Source: CAISCU01 sp051861545 (GTDB lineage: Bacteria; Bacteroidota; Bacteroidia; UKL13-3). From it: DNA of 64,000 nucleotides. The stretch is taken from assembly GCA_051861545.1 (NCBI GenBank), contig JBIMKP010000002.1:62001-126000 (forward strand). The letters are read 5' to 3'. Every line of letters begins with the position of its first letter. Position 1 is the stretch's first letter. A model generated the notes under the pieces. That model ran no database searches, was not told the DNA's origin, and worked only from the letters and a program-made list of their open reading frames with translations. Positions 38,723 through 47,560 of the stretch are shown here, piece after piece. The position numbers were made by a program, and so were the translations under genes.

Positions 38723-39463
38723 TTAAGAAAAAAGATCAGGTTTTAATTCCTGTTTCCATTCTTTCAATAATTCTGGTGAATTGTTACGCGGATTTTTAAT
38801 GGCTGGATTAATTGGATGATAATCCATGAGTTCAGCTGGATAAGGTTTCAACATTTCTGTGATGCTTTCGATGGGTGTTTCAGGATTCAACCAAGCCTCA
38901 TATTGATGTGGTTCTAATATCACAGGCATTCTGTGGTGAGGAATTGTTTGCATCAACTCATTGGGCATACATGTAATAATACTGAATGTTTTTTGAGTTT
39001 GATAAATGCCCCAAATTCCAGCCAAAGCAAATAAACTTTTATCGGCCTTATAAACCCAGTGAGGTTTATCGAGTTTTTCTTTGGTGGTTCCTTCTATGAA
39101 TCCGTTTACTGGAATTAAACACCTTTGTTTTTTAATCACATCTCTAAAAGCTGGTTTTTGTACAATGCCCATGGGCCCCTTATAAAGAGGGTCGTTTTCT
39201 TGGTTGAAATCACCTTCTGCTCTTGCATTAAAAAGAAACATGGGTTTAGCTGCCCAAGTTGGACTATATCCAAATACCGCTTTACTTATCACGCGATTTT
39301 GTTCAGCTTGTAAAACAATGGGTAATTTGCTACCGGGTCCTGCATTATACTGAGCTTCAGTTTCTTCTGGGTTGTATCCCATGAATTCTTCAAAAGAAGC
39401 CACGACATCAAAACTCATTTCAATGTCTTCGTAATTAAAAAATGTTGTTACTCTTCCACACAT
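38723..39463 (-). CDS. SOS response-associated peptidase (SRAP/YedK/HMCES family)
   Basis: 246 residues. The start is set at MCGRVTTFF because Cys2 must be the second residue: it becomes the N-terminal nucleophile that cross-links to abasic sites in single-stranded DNA. Other family marks are FNARAEGDF, CLIPVNGFIEG (conserved Glu) and IPHHRMPVIL (His). The gene is divergent from dinB-dnaE2-like, consistent with a DNA-damage role. A promoter places transcription almost exactly at the ATG, so the mRNA may be leaderless. Confidence 0.92.
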   Translation of the reverse strand: MCGRVTTFFNYEDIEMSFDVVASFEEFMGYNPEETEAQYNAGPGSKLPIVLQAEQNRVISKAVFGYSPTWAAKPMFLFNARAEGDFNQENDPLYKGPMGIVQKPAFRDVIKKQRCLIPVNGFIEGTTKEKLDKPHWVYKADKSLFALAGIWGIYQTQKTFSIITCMPNELMQTIPHHRMPVILEPHQYEAWLNPETPIESITEMLKPYPAELMDYHPINPAIKNPRNNSPELLKEWKQELKPDLFS

Positions 39464-39469
39464 CTGCCT

Positions 39470-39477
39470 CAAAATTA
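39470..39477 (-). promoter_or_regulatory. promoter -7 element of the SRAP gene
   Basis: TAATTTTG on the minus strand fits TAnnTTTG; an ATTG box lies 18 bp upstream. The predicted start falls at or next to the ATG at 39463, supporting the MCGRV start and a leaderless message. Confidence 0.55.
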
Positions 39478-39506
39478 AAATCTTCTGTGAAAGTGCAATT
39501 ATTTTT

Positions 39507-39537
39507 TTTGTTTTTTGATTTTAATCTGTTAATTTTA
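39507..39537 (+). promoter_or_regulatory. possible dinB-dnaE promoter
   Basis: TTTG at 39507-39510 and TAATTTTA at 39530-39537 are 19 bp apart. The -7 box differs from consensus only at the last base. The operator-like inverted repeat begins 5 bp downstream. Confidence 0.45.
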
Positions 39538-39541
39538 TTAC

Positions 39542-39565
39542 CCTGATGATGTTAATCAGGTTAAC
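39542..39565. promoter_or_regulatory. operator-like overlapping inverted repeats in the SRAP/dinB divergent promoter
   Basis: CCTGAT-7-ATCAGG (39542-39560) and GTTAA-5-TTAAC (39551-39565) overlap near the predicted dinB transcription start. This is the place expected for a LexA-like or S24-family repressor site, but the sequence does not match a consensus I know for this phylum. Confidence 0.45.
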
Positions 39566-39576
39566 ATTTTAAGAAA

Positions 39577-40746
39577 GTGAGAACTATTGCGCACATGGAT
39601 TTGGATACTTTTTTCGTCTCGGTAGAGCGATTGCGTAATTCTGCGCTTGTTGGAAAGCCCATTATTGTTGGAGGTTTATCTGATAGAGGAGTTGTTGCAG
39701 CTTGTAGTTATGAAACTCGTCAGTTTGGTGTGAGTTCGGGTATGGCTATTAAGATTGCCAAAAGATTGTGTCCGAATGCTATTTTTATAAAAGGAGACCA
39801 CGATCAATATAGTCATTATTCGAGTGTGGTGACTGAAATCATCGCAGAAAAGGCTCCCGTTTTCGAGAAAGCTTCTATAGATGAGCATTACCTGGATTTA
39901 AGTGGAATGGATCGTTTTTTCGGGACGCACAAATGGTTACATGAATTAAGAACACGCATTATAAAAGAAACGGGTTTACCTATTTCTTGTGGTTTATCGG
40001 TGAATAAAACAGTATCTAAAATTGCCACCGGAGAAGCAAAACCTAATGGAGAAAAAAATGTGGAAGCAGCTTTGGTGAAGCCGTTTTTAGATCCACTTTC
40101 CATCAAAAAAATTCCGGGTATTGGCGATAAATCCTACCAAACATTAAGAGATATGGGCATTGTTTACATTGCCACGCTTAGTGCTATGCCCAAAAATTTG
40201 ATGCATCAGGTAATGGGCGAAAACGGCATTCATATCTGGGAAAAAGCAAATGGAATAGATGAACGTCCTGTACAAGCTTATTTTGAACAAAAGTCGATTG
40301 GTGCCGAGCAAACATTCGAAACCGACACCACCGATATGAAACTCCTGCAAAGCACACTTACACGTATGGTGCAGGAAACTAGTTTTGAGATGAGAAGTCA
40401 GAATAAATTATGCGGATGTGTCACCATTAAAATCCGCTATTCCGATTTTCAAACGCAAACCCAGCAATTGCGCATTCAATATACAGGTTACGATCACCGC
40501 ATTTTAGAAGTGGCATTACAATTGTTTCAAAAACTATATAACAGAAGATTGCTGGTTAGGTTAATTGGTGTGCGATTGAGTCATTTTGTATATGGCAGTC
40601 AACAAATCGATTTATTTACAGACAGTGTTTCCATGATTAATCTGTATCAAGCCATGGATAAAATCAGGAATTGGTATGGAAAAGAAGCAGTTTATCAAGC
40701 AGGTGCCATTTTACCTGATGGCAGAAAGGGGAGGAGAAGAAGATGA
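39577..40746 (+). CDS. dinB: DNA polymerase IV (Y-family)
   Basis: 389 residues with a GTG start. Catalytic acids are present: DLD in AHMDLDTFFVSVE and DE in ASIDEHYLDLSG. Then come the thumb (KIPGIGDKSYQTLRDMGI helix-hairpin-helix) and little-finger domain. It should perform error-prone translesion synthesis. Because the active site is intact, it is a real polymerase rather than the inactive ImuB partner of other DnaE2 cassettes. It overlaps the dnaE-like gene by 4 bp (ATGA), so the two are translationally coupled. Confidence 0.93.
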   Translation: MRTIAHMDLDTFFVSVERLRNSALVGKPIIVGGLSDRGVVAACSYETRQFGVSSGMAIKIAKRLCPNAIFIKGDHDQYSHYSSVVTEIIAEKAPVFEKASIDEHYLDLSGMDRFFGTHKWLHELRTRIIKETGLPISCGLSVNKTVSKIATGEAKPNGEKNVEAALVKPFLDPLSIKKIPGIGDKSYQTLRDMGIVYIATLSAMPKNLMHQVMGENGIHIWEKANGIDERPVQAYFEQKSIGAEQTFETDTTDMKLLQSTLTRMVQETSFEMRSQNKLCGCVTIKIRYSDFQTQTQQLRIQYTGYDHRILEVALQLFQKLYNRRLLVRLIGVRLSHFVYGSQQIDLFTDSVSMINLYQAMDKIRNWYGKEAVYQAGAILPDGRKGRRRR

Positions 40747-43733
40747 TTTGGAATGCACACAGTTATTATAGTTTGCAGTATGGAACTTTACCAATAGAAG
40801 ATTTGGTGAAACTCGCCAAACGAGAGTCGTATACAACCTTGGGTTTAACAGATATTAACTGTGGAACAGGTGTGTTTGAGTTTGTGAAAGCTTGTCGTAC
40901 AGAAGGCATTAAACCTATTGTAGGAATTGAGTTCAGAAGTGAACAGGAATTGTTGTTTGTTGCATTGGCTAAAAATGCTTCAGGATTACGTGAAATCAAT
41001 AAAATGCTCACCCGATTTCAGTTGGAAGGGCTTTCGTATGCCACTCAGATTGAAACATTACAGCATACATTTATTATTTATCCGCTTCAAACTTTACTCA
41101 ATAATCCTGAAAGAAAATTTCTGCCACATGAGTTAATCGGTATTCGTTTACACGAGCTCAATCGTTTGGCAGGAGCTAGGTTTGAAGCCTTTCAGCATAA
41201 AATGGTTTTGCAACATTCTGTTACTTTTAAGGATGCTGCTGGTTATATGTTACATCAGCATTTACAGGCTGTTCATTCCAATGTTTTGTTAAGCCGATTG
41301 AATCCGCAACAACTGGCAAATGCCAATGAGGTTTTATTGTCGGAGGCCGATTTAATTCATGCTTGCAGGTATCATCCCTTTCTTATTTTTAATACCCAAG
41401 CGCTGATTGATAGGTGTGAATTTAACTTCGATTTCAGAACACATAAGAACAAAAAATTCTATTCAAGTTCTGCTTATGATGATAAACTGCTGCTCGAAAA
41501 ACTGGCTCATGATGGCATGTTGTATCGTTATGGAAGCCGCAATGCACAGGCAAAAGCAAGGGTAAAAAAAGAATTGGATATCATTGATAACCTTGGATTC
41601 TCATCTTATTTTTTAATCACCTGGGATATCATCAGGTATTCTATGTCGAAAGGTTTTTACCATGTTGGACGCGGTAGTGGAGCCAATAGTGTTGTGGCTT
41701 ATTGTTTGCGCATAACCGATGTAGACCCAATTGAACTTGATTTATACTTTGAACGTTTTTTAAATCCCAAAAGAACGAGTCCACCAGATTTTGACATTGA
41801 TTACAGCTGGAAGGAAAGAGATGAAGTGCTGGATTACATATTCAAACGATATGGCAAAGACCATACTGCCTTATTGGGCACCATCTCTACCTTCAAAGGC
41901 TCTTCTATCATTCGTGAATTTGGTAAGGTTTACGGCCTTCCCAAAAAGGAGATAGATATATTATCCGATTTTCCGCATCGCTCCGATAAGAGTGACCCTA
42001 TTGTTGCGCGCATTTTGCAGTTTGGTTCCATGATTAAAGATTTTCCCAATCACCGTTCCATTCATGCTGGCGGTGTCTTGATTTCTGAAGAACCCATTTA
42101 CGATTATACCGCTTTGGATATGCCACCAAAGGGCTTTCCTACTGTGCAGTGGGATATGTATACATCGGAGGATATTGGTTTTGAAAAGTTTGATATTTTA
42201 TCTCAAAGAGGCATTGGGCATATTAAAGATGCAGCAGAATTGATTTGGGAAAACCGACGTATTCGTGTTGATGTGCACGATGTAAAGGCCTTTAAGCAGG
42301 ATGTTCAAGTGCGTAAACAACTCAAAGAAGGAGATAGCATTGGTTGTTTTTATGTGGAAAGTCCGGGTATGCGCGGATTACTTAAGAAACTAAAATGTGA
42401 TGATTATATTCATTTGGTTGCTGCCAGTTCTATCATCAGGCCGGGTGTAGCAAAATCGGGGATGATGCGTGAGTATATTCATCGTTTTCATCATCCAAAA
42501 GAGTTTGAATACATTCATCCTGTAATGAAGGACCAATTACAGGAAACTTATGGTGTAATGGTGTTTCAAGAAGATGTTTTAAAAGTATGTCACCATTTTG
42601 CAGGTTTGGATTTAGCAGATTCAGATGTACTTAGAAGAGCCATGAGTGGCAAGTATAGATCGAAGGCAGAATTTCAGCGCATCGTAGATAAATTTTTCTC
42701 CAATTGTGCAGAGCGAGGTTATCCAGAAGCTGTTACCAAAGAGGTTTGGCGGCAGGTTGAAAGTTTTGCGGGTTACTCATTTAGTAAAGCACATTCAGCT
42801 TCCTTTGCGGTTGAGAGTTTCCAAAGTCTTTATCTCAAAACCTATTTTCCTATGGAATTTATGGTAGCTGTGATTAATAATTTTGGTGGATTTTATTCAA
42901 CATGGGTTTATGTACAAGAACTCAAAAAGACAGGAGCAGCCTTGCATCTTCCTTGCATCAATAACAGCGATTACCTAACTAATTTAAAAGGAAATGATGC
43001 TTGGTTAGGTTTTATTCATGTGCAGAATTTAGAGTCTGAAATGGTCAAACAAATCATTCAAGAGAGAATGGATAATGGTCCTTATTTGGGTTTGTATGAT
43101 TTGATAGCAAGGGTTTCAATTGGCTTGGAACAACTCTTGATTCTTGTTAAAATAGGCGCATTTAGGTTTACTGGTTTGGGTAAAAAGCAATTGATGTGGG
43201 ATGCGCATTTGCAATTTCGTCAACACAAAGAGCAAGCTCATAGTACAAGTTTGGTCCCCCAGCAATTACATATGGTTTCAGAACATTTCGATTTTCAGCC
43301 ACGCGATATCAAAGACTTTTCTTTACCAGCATTGGTACATAATCCGCTTGAGGATGTGTATGATGAAATGGAGCTTTTGGGATTTACCATTACTAAGTCT
43401 GAATTCGATTTGTTAAAAACGAGTTTCAGAGGCGGCATTCGGGCTTCTGAAATGAAAATTCATAAAGGTGATACGGTTAGAATTTTAGGTGAATTGGTTT
43501 GTGTGAAGCCACTTAAAACCAGCAAAGGAGAATACATGTGTTTTGGTACTTTTTATGATGCAGATTATGCGTTTTTTGATACCACGCATTTTCCTCAAAG
43601 TTTAAAGCAATATCCAATAGATGGAAGAGGAGTGTATTTAATTGAAGGAAAAGTAGCTGAAGAATTTGGTTATTATACCATTGAGGTGCATCGCTGCTCT
43701 AAGTTACCTCGCCAATCTGATCCGAGGTATTGA
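40743..43733 (+). CDS. error-prone DNA polymerase III alpha subunit (DnaE2-like)
   Basis: 996 residues, shorter than the ~1160 of a replicative DnaE. It has a short PHP-like N-terminus (NAHSYYSLQYGTLPIEDLV; Asn4 where HxH proteins have His), the polymerase signature GRGSGANSVVAYCL, catalytic acids in PDFDID (Asp349, 351, 353), GVMVFQEDV and FSKAHSASFA, and a small OB-like region near the end (VRILGELVCVKP). The coupled dinB and the divergent SRAP gene point to a damage-inducible mutagenesis cassette. An ImuA-like gene is absent. Confidence 0.92.
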   Translation: MIWNAHSYYSLQYGTLPIEDLVKLAKRESYTTLGLTDINCGTGVFEFVKACRTEGIKPIVGIEFRSEQELLFVALAKNASGLREINKMLTRFQLEGLSYATQIETLQHTFIIYPLQTLLNNPERKFLPHELIGIRLHELNRLAGARFEAFQHKMVLQHSVTFKDAAGYMLHQHLQAVHSNVLLSRLNPQQLANANEVLLSEADLIHACRYHPFLIFNTQALIDRCEFNFDFRTHKNKKFYSSSAYDDKLLLEKLAHDGMLYRYGSRNAQAKARVKKELDIIDNLGFSSYFLITWDIIRYSMSKGFYHVGRGSGANSVVAYCLRITDVDPIELDLYFERFLNPKRTSPPDFDIDYSWKERDEVLDYIFKRYGKDHTALLGTISTFKGSSIIREFGKVYGLPKKEIDILSDFPHRSDKSDPIVARILQFGSMIKDFPNHRSIHAGGVLISEEPIYDYTALDMPPKGFPTVQWDMYTSEDIGFEKFDILSQRGIGHIKDAAELIWENRRIRVDVHDVKAFKQDVQVRKQLKEGDSIGCFYVESPGMRGLLKKLKCDDYIHLVAASSIIRPGVAKSGMMREYIHRFHHPKEFEYIHPVMKDQLQETYGVMVFQEDVLKVCHHFAGLDLADSDVLRRAMSGKYRSKAEFQRIVDKFFSNCAERGYPEAVTKEVWRQVESFAGYSFSKAHSASFAVESFQSLYLKTYFPMEFMVAVINNFGGFYSTWVYVQELKKTGAALHLPCINNSDYLTNLKGNDAWLGFIHVQNLESEMVKQIIQERMDNGPYLGLYDLIARVSIGLEQLLILVKIGAFRFTGLGKKQLMWDAHLQFRQHKEQAHSTSLVPQQLHMVSEHFDFQPRDIKDFSLPALVHNPLEDVYDEMELLGFTITKSEFDLLKTSFRGGIRASEMKIHKGDTVRILGELVCVKPLKTSKGEYMCFGTFYDADYAFFDTTHFPQSLKQYPIDGRGVYLIEGKVAEEFGYYTIEVHRCSKLPRQSDPRY

Positions 43734-43867
43734 GTGTTTTGATTATTGATATTCTTTTTAAGCAGCTATTGATACTTTTGAATTCAAGAACTCAGAGCAA
43801 ATCATACCTACAGAAACTAAAAAATAGTTGTAATTTGTCATAATAAAAAATACATGTTGTTCTGAAA

Positions 43868-44704
43868 ATGAAAGCAAAATATTTAAATCCCTTTACAGAC
43901 TTTGGTTTTAAAAAAATATTCGGAGAGGAGGCCAGTAAGCCCTTGCTTATTGACTTCCTGAATGCTCTTTTGCCTGAAAGTGACAGAATTGTCGACTTAA
44001 CATTTAAAAACACCGAACAACTAGGACAAAACGATATTGACAGAAAAGCGATTTACGATATTTATTGTGAAAACAAAAAAGGAGAGAAATTTATAGTAGA
44101 GCTTCAGAAAGCAAAGCAAAATTTTTTTAAAGAAAGAACAATTTTTTATTCGACATTTCCAATCAGGGAACAAGCAGAAAGAGGAGAGTGGAATTATAGT
44201 TTGAATGCAGTTTATTGCATTGGGATATTAGACTTTACATTTGATGATCACGAAGTTGAACCAGAGAAGAGTGAAGTTTTGCATACCATAAAACTGAAGA
44301 ACCAAAACGGAAAGACATTTTATGAAAAATTGACTTATATTTATTTGGAAATGCCAAATTTCATCCAAACAGAAAATCAGTTGAATACACGCTTAGATAA
44401 ATGGCTATATTTTATTAAACATTTGGAGGATTTTCAAACAATACCAGAAATTTTTTCAGATGAAGTTTTTAGTCAAGCATTTGAAAAAGCTGAACTTGCA
44501 AAATTTGGACAAACAGATTTAGCAAACTATGAAAATAGTTTGAAAATTTATAGAGACTTAAAAGGCGTTATTGATACAGCTTTTGATGAAGGAAAAGTGG
44601 AAAGAAGTTTTAAAATGGCAAGGTTTATGAAATCGGAAAACGAGCCAATTGAGAAAATTATAAAATATACCGGTTTGACTAAAGAAGATATTGAAAAGCT
44701 CTAA
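43868..44704 (+). CDS. Rpn-family PD-(D/E)XK nuclease (PDDEXK_2)
   Basis: 278 residues. The opening YLNPFTDFGFKKIFGEE is the family hallmark. The nuclease core reads Asp64 (AIYDIYC) with Glu78-Leu-Gln80 (FIVELQK), the D...ExQ variant. The C-terminal helices (RSFKMARFMKSENEPIEKIIKYTGLTKEDIEKL) form the usual short helical tail. Family members promote recombination and DNA cleavage in E. coli (RpnA-E) and often behave as mobile or accessory genes. It stands alone, next to a palindromic element copy. Confidence 0.9.
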   Translation: MKAKYLNPFTDFGFKKIFGEEASKPLLIDFLNALLPESDRIVDLTFKNTEQLGQNDIDRKAIYDIYCENKKGEKFIVELQKAKQNFFKERTIFYSTFPIREQAERGEWNYSLNAVYCIGILDFTFDDHEVEPEKSEVLHTIKLKNQNGKTFYEKLTYIYLEMPNFIQTENQLNTRLDKWLYFIKHLEDFQTIPEIFSDEVFSQAFEKAELAKFGQTDLANYENSLKIYRDLKGVIDTAFDEGKVERSFKMARFMKSENEPIEKIIKYTGLTKEDIEKL

Positions 44705-44719
44705 ACCTTAATTCAATTC

Positions 44720-44740
44720 AACCTAAAGAATAGGTTTTAT
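44720..44740 (+). terminator. possible terminator of the Rpn gene
   Basis: AACCTA pairs with TAGGTT across five bases, then TTAT. The stem is short, so confidence is low. Confidence 0.4.
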
Positions 44741-44742
44741 GT

Positions 44743-44976
44743 AGGGTCTCCCGAAAATCTCTATTAGAACATATTATCATTTAATTAGACTTTATTTTAA
44801 TAATTTTAATGCAAGGGTTTAAGGATTATTGCTTGTTAGTCCACGCAACAATTAAAATTCGTATCAAATATCCTAAAGATAAAACAAGCACATCTTTTTC
44901 TTGGTGTATTTTTATACATCCATTTTGGCTGCGCTTAAAATCCAGCTTGTTTCCGTCTTTTTCAGCAGAACTTAAT
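44743..44976. repeat. palindromic MITE-like element, copy 1
   Basis: About 234 bp that align along their whole length with the element at 47307-47560: shared AGGG-tct/cctg-GAAAATC at the left end, ATGCAAG, CCTAAAGA-AAAC-AAG-CATCTTT, TTGGC-GCGC-TAAAATC and GTCTTTTTCAGCA near the right end. An internal hairpin remains (AAACAAGC / GCTTGTTT). This copy is more degraded, its terminal repeats are imperfect. Short reading frames inside it are not genes. The rest of the gap to the epimerase holds nothing else visible. Confidence 0.65.
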
Positions 44977-45143
44977 TTAATAGAAAATTTTGTAACTATC
45001 AGATTTATAGCAATAAATAGCGAGTCTGTTTCAAAGATGCTCACTCTAAAACCCATCCTCTTTTCTTCTTACTCCTTCTTCTAATCTTTTGCTTTCGGTA
45101 CTTTGCCAAATTTCCCCTAAAATTGCAGTCTTTTACGAAATTC

Positions 45144-46211
45144 ATGTCGAAACAAATTTTAATTACCGGAGGTGCTGGTTTTGTGGGTTCAACGCTTTGT
45201 TTATCGCTTAAACAAAAATACCCTTCTTATACCATTCACGCATTAGATAACCTTCGCAGAAGAGGTTCTGAACTTAATATTTCTCGTTTGAGAAATGCCG
45301 GAGTTAATTTTGTTCATGGTGATATTCGTAATATGGAAGATTTGCTTCAATTCGAACATTTAGATGTCGTGATTGATGCATCTGCCGACCCTTCTGTGCT
45401 TTCAGGAATAAACTCTCCAATTTATCCGCTTTTAAACAGTAATTTGTTTGGTACGGTAAATTGCTTGGAGCTTGCAGATCAGAAAAAAGCACAGTTTATA
45501 TTCCTCTCTACCAGCAGAATTTATCCTATTAAATCGCTTGAAAATGCGGCATTCACAGAACTCGATACACGTTTTGTCTGGAATGATAATCAAAGCATCC
45601 GTGGTATTTCTTCAAATGGAGTAAGCGAAGATTTTCCCCTGGAAGGAAGTCGCTCTTTTTATGGTGCTACCAAATTGGCTTCAGAATACCTTATTACCGA
45701 ATACAACGAATTACGCGGAATGAAAACGGTTATCAATCGCTGTGGCGTAATAAGTGGTCCTTGGCAAATGGGTAAAGTAGACCAAGGTGTTTTAGTTTTG
45801 TGGTTAGCCAGACACTTCTTCAAAGGAAATCTAGGTTATATTGGATATGGTGGAACAGGAAAACAAATGCGTGATGTAATGCATGCTGATGATTTATTCG
45901 AATTAATCGACCACCAAATTCACCATGCCGATTTATACAATGGTGGAATCTATAATGTGGGTGGTGGCAATGATGTTAGTTTTAGCTTGGTAGAATTAAC
46001 TTCAATGTGTGAAGAAATCACAGGTAATAAAATCAGCATTCAATCTGTAAAAGAAAATCGCCCTGCAGATATCCGAATTTACGTAAGTGATTATGCTAAA
46101 TTACACGCGCTTACTGGTTGGAAACCTAAGAAAAATATGATGACTCTTCTTTCTGAAACCTTCGATTGGATGAAAGAAAATGAACATCAGCTTAAACAAA
46201 TTTTATCATAA
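45144..46211 (+). CDS. NAD-dependent epimerase/dehydratase (sugar nucleotide)
   Basis: About 355 residues, extended short-chain dehydrogenase. NAD-binding GGAGFVGS at 9-16, catalytic YGATK (Tyr-x-x-x-Lys) after FYG, and late motifs GKQMRDVMHADDLFE and GIYNVGGG. The closest family resemblance is to CDP-tyvelose/paratose 2-epimerase-type proteins. The start is the ATG at 45144 directly before SKQILITGG; a TTG 21 bp upstream is unlikely. It is followed by a second epimerase 21 bp later, so they probably act in the same surface-sugar pathway. Confidence 0.85.
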   Translation: MSKQILITGGAGFVGSTLCLSLKQKYPSYTIHALDNLRRRGSELNISRLRNAGVNFVHGDIRNMEDLLQFEHLDVVIDASADPSVLSGINSPIYPLLNSNLFGTVNCLELADQKKAQFIFLSTSRIYPIKSLENAAFTELDTRFVWNDNQSIRGISSNGVSEDFPLEGSRSFYGATKLASEYLITEYNELRGMKTVINRCGVISGPWQMGKVDQGVLVLWLARHFFKGNLGYIGYGGTGKQMRDVMHADDLFELIDHQIHHADLYNGGIYNVGGGNDVSFSLVELTSMCEEITGNKISIQSVKENRPADIRIYVSDYAKLHALTGWKPKKNMMTLLSETFDWMKENEHQLKQILS

Positions 46212-46232
46212 AATATAAAAGTAGAATAGTAT

Positions 46233-47312
46233 ATGAATATTGCATTGGTTACAGGAAGTAGCGGTTTGATAGGTGGTGAATCGGTTGAGTTTTTTTCGTC
46301 TAAATTTGATTTAGTTATAGGTATAGATAATAATCTTCGTTCTTACTTTTTTGGTCAAGATGGTTCTACCATTTGGAACAAAACTAGGTTAGAAGAAAAG
46401 TTCTCTAATTTCAAATCAGAAAACATTGATATTAGAGATTATACAAACCTAGAAAAAGTGTTTGCTGAATACGGAAAAGATATCAAACTCATTGTGCATG
46501 CGGCTGCACAACCTAGTCACGACTGGGCTGCGAAAGAACCTCTAACCGATTTCGGAGTGAATGCTACAGGTACTTTAAACATGTTAGAATTAACTCGTTT
46601 GTATTCACCTGATGCAGTTTTTATTTTCACATCAACCAATAAAGTGTATGGTGATACACCAAATTATCTTCCTTTGGTTGAATTAGAAAAACGTTGGGAA
46701 ATTGCAGAAGACCATGCTTACTATAAACATGGTATCGATGAAATGATGAGTGTTGACCAAACCAAACATTCTGTATTTGGAGCAAGTAAAGTTGCTGCTG
46801 ATATCATGGTCCAAGAATATGGTCGTTATTTTGGAATGAAAACTGCCATTTTTAGAGGTGGATGTCTTACTGGTCCAAACCACAGTGGTGCTCAATTACA
46901 TGGATTTTTGGCTTACCTAATGAAATGTGCTATCACAGGCAATCATTATACTATTTTTGGTTATAAAGGAAAACAGGTTCGTGACAATATTCACTCCTAC
47001 GATTTGGTAAATATGTTCTGGCATTTTTATCAGAATCCAAAAGCTGGTGAGGTGTACAATGCAGGTGGTGGACGTCATGCCAATTGCAGTATGTTAGAAG
47101 CCATTGATTGGTGTGAGAAAATTTCAGGTAACAAAATGAATTATTCTTATGCCGAAACCAATCGTATTGGCGACCATATTTGGTATATCAGTGATGTAAA
47201 CAAGTTTAAGAGCCATTATCCTACTTGGGATTGGTCATACAATTTAGAGCAAACACTCGTTCAAATGCATGATAAAATGAATGAGAGAATGATTGTTACA
47301 GATTGTAATTAG
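46233..47312 (+). CDS. NAD-dependent epimerase similar to CDP-paratose 2-epimerase
   Basis: 359 residues. NAD-binding GSSGLIGGE (8-16), then HAAAQPSHD, the Thr-rich FIFTSTNKVYGD, and FRGGCLTGPNHSG-LHGFLAYLMKCA, all close to CDP-paratose/tyvelose epimerases. The YxxxK position reads Phe182-Gly-Ala-Ser-Lys186, so the catalytic Tyr is replaced. Probably works with the preceding epimerase on a polysaccharide sugar. Its TAG stop lies inside the left terminal repeat of the palindromic element, so the insertion may have supplied or altered the 3' end. Confidence 0.85.
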   Translation: MNIALVTGSSGLIGGESVEFFSSKFDLVIGIDNNLRSYFFGQDGSTIWNKTRLEEKFSNFKSENIDIRDYTNLEKVFAEYGKDIKLIVHAAAQPSHDWAAKEPLTDFGVNATGTLNMLELTRLYSPDAVFIFTSTNKVYGDTPNYLPLVELEKRWEIAEDHAYYKHGIDEMMSVDQTKHSVFGASKVAADIMVQEYGRYFGMKTAIFRGGCLTGPNHSGAQLHGFLAYLMKCAITGNHYTIFGYKGKQVRDNIHSYDLVNMFWHFYQNPKAGEVYNAGGGRHANCSMLEAIDWCEKISGNKMNYSYAETNRIGDHIWYISDVNKFKSHYPTWDWSYNLEQTLVQMHDKMNERMIVTDCN

Positions 47313-47560
47313 GGCCTGCTGAAAATCCTTTATAGTATTTATTATCAGTCAATTGAATTGATTTTTTATAATTTAAATGCAAGCTTTTAAGAACAATTAC
47401 TTTAAATTCTTTGCACCAATTCTATTTCGTTTTCAATTTACCTAAAGACAGAAACAAGGTCATCTTTGTCGTTGCTGCCAAATTGAAGTATTATATATAC
47501 ATCTAATTTGGCAGCGCCTAAAATCTGACCTGTTTCTGTCTTTTTCAGCAAGCCCTAATT
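47307..47560. repeat. palindromic MITE-like element, copy 2
   Basis: About 250 bp bounded by 20-bp inverted repeats (AATTAGGGCCTGCTGAAAAT left; the right end is the reverse complement of AATTAGGGCTTGCTGAAAAA, 18 of 20 matched). The right half folds into nested stems: GACAGAAACAAGGTCA (47447-47462) with TGACCTGTTTCTGTC (47526-47540), and GCTGCCAAATT (47474-47484) with AATTTGGCAGC (47505-47515). It fills the whole space between two genes, and its ends overlap the stop codons of both. It has no open frame of its own, as in a non-autonomous transposon or structured RNA element. Confidence 0.75.

Noticed and set aside
39577..40746. ImuB-like inactive polymerase
   Set aside because: The Y-family catalytic acids are present, so it is DinB.
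44809..45084. 91-codon and 76-codon frames in the gap before the epimerase
   Set aside because: They run over the palindromic element and have no codon bias or start context; they are by-products of the repeat.
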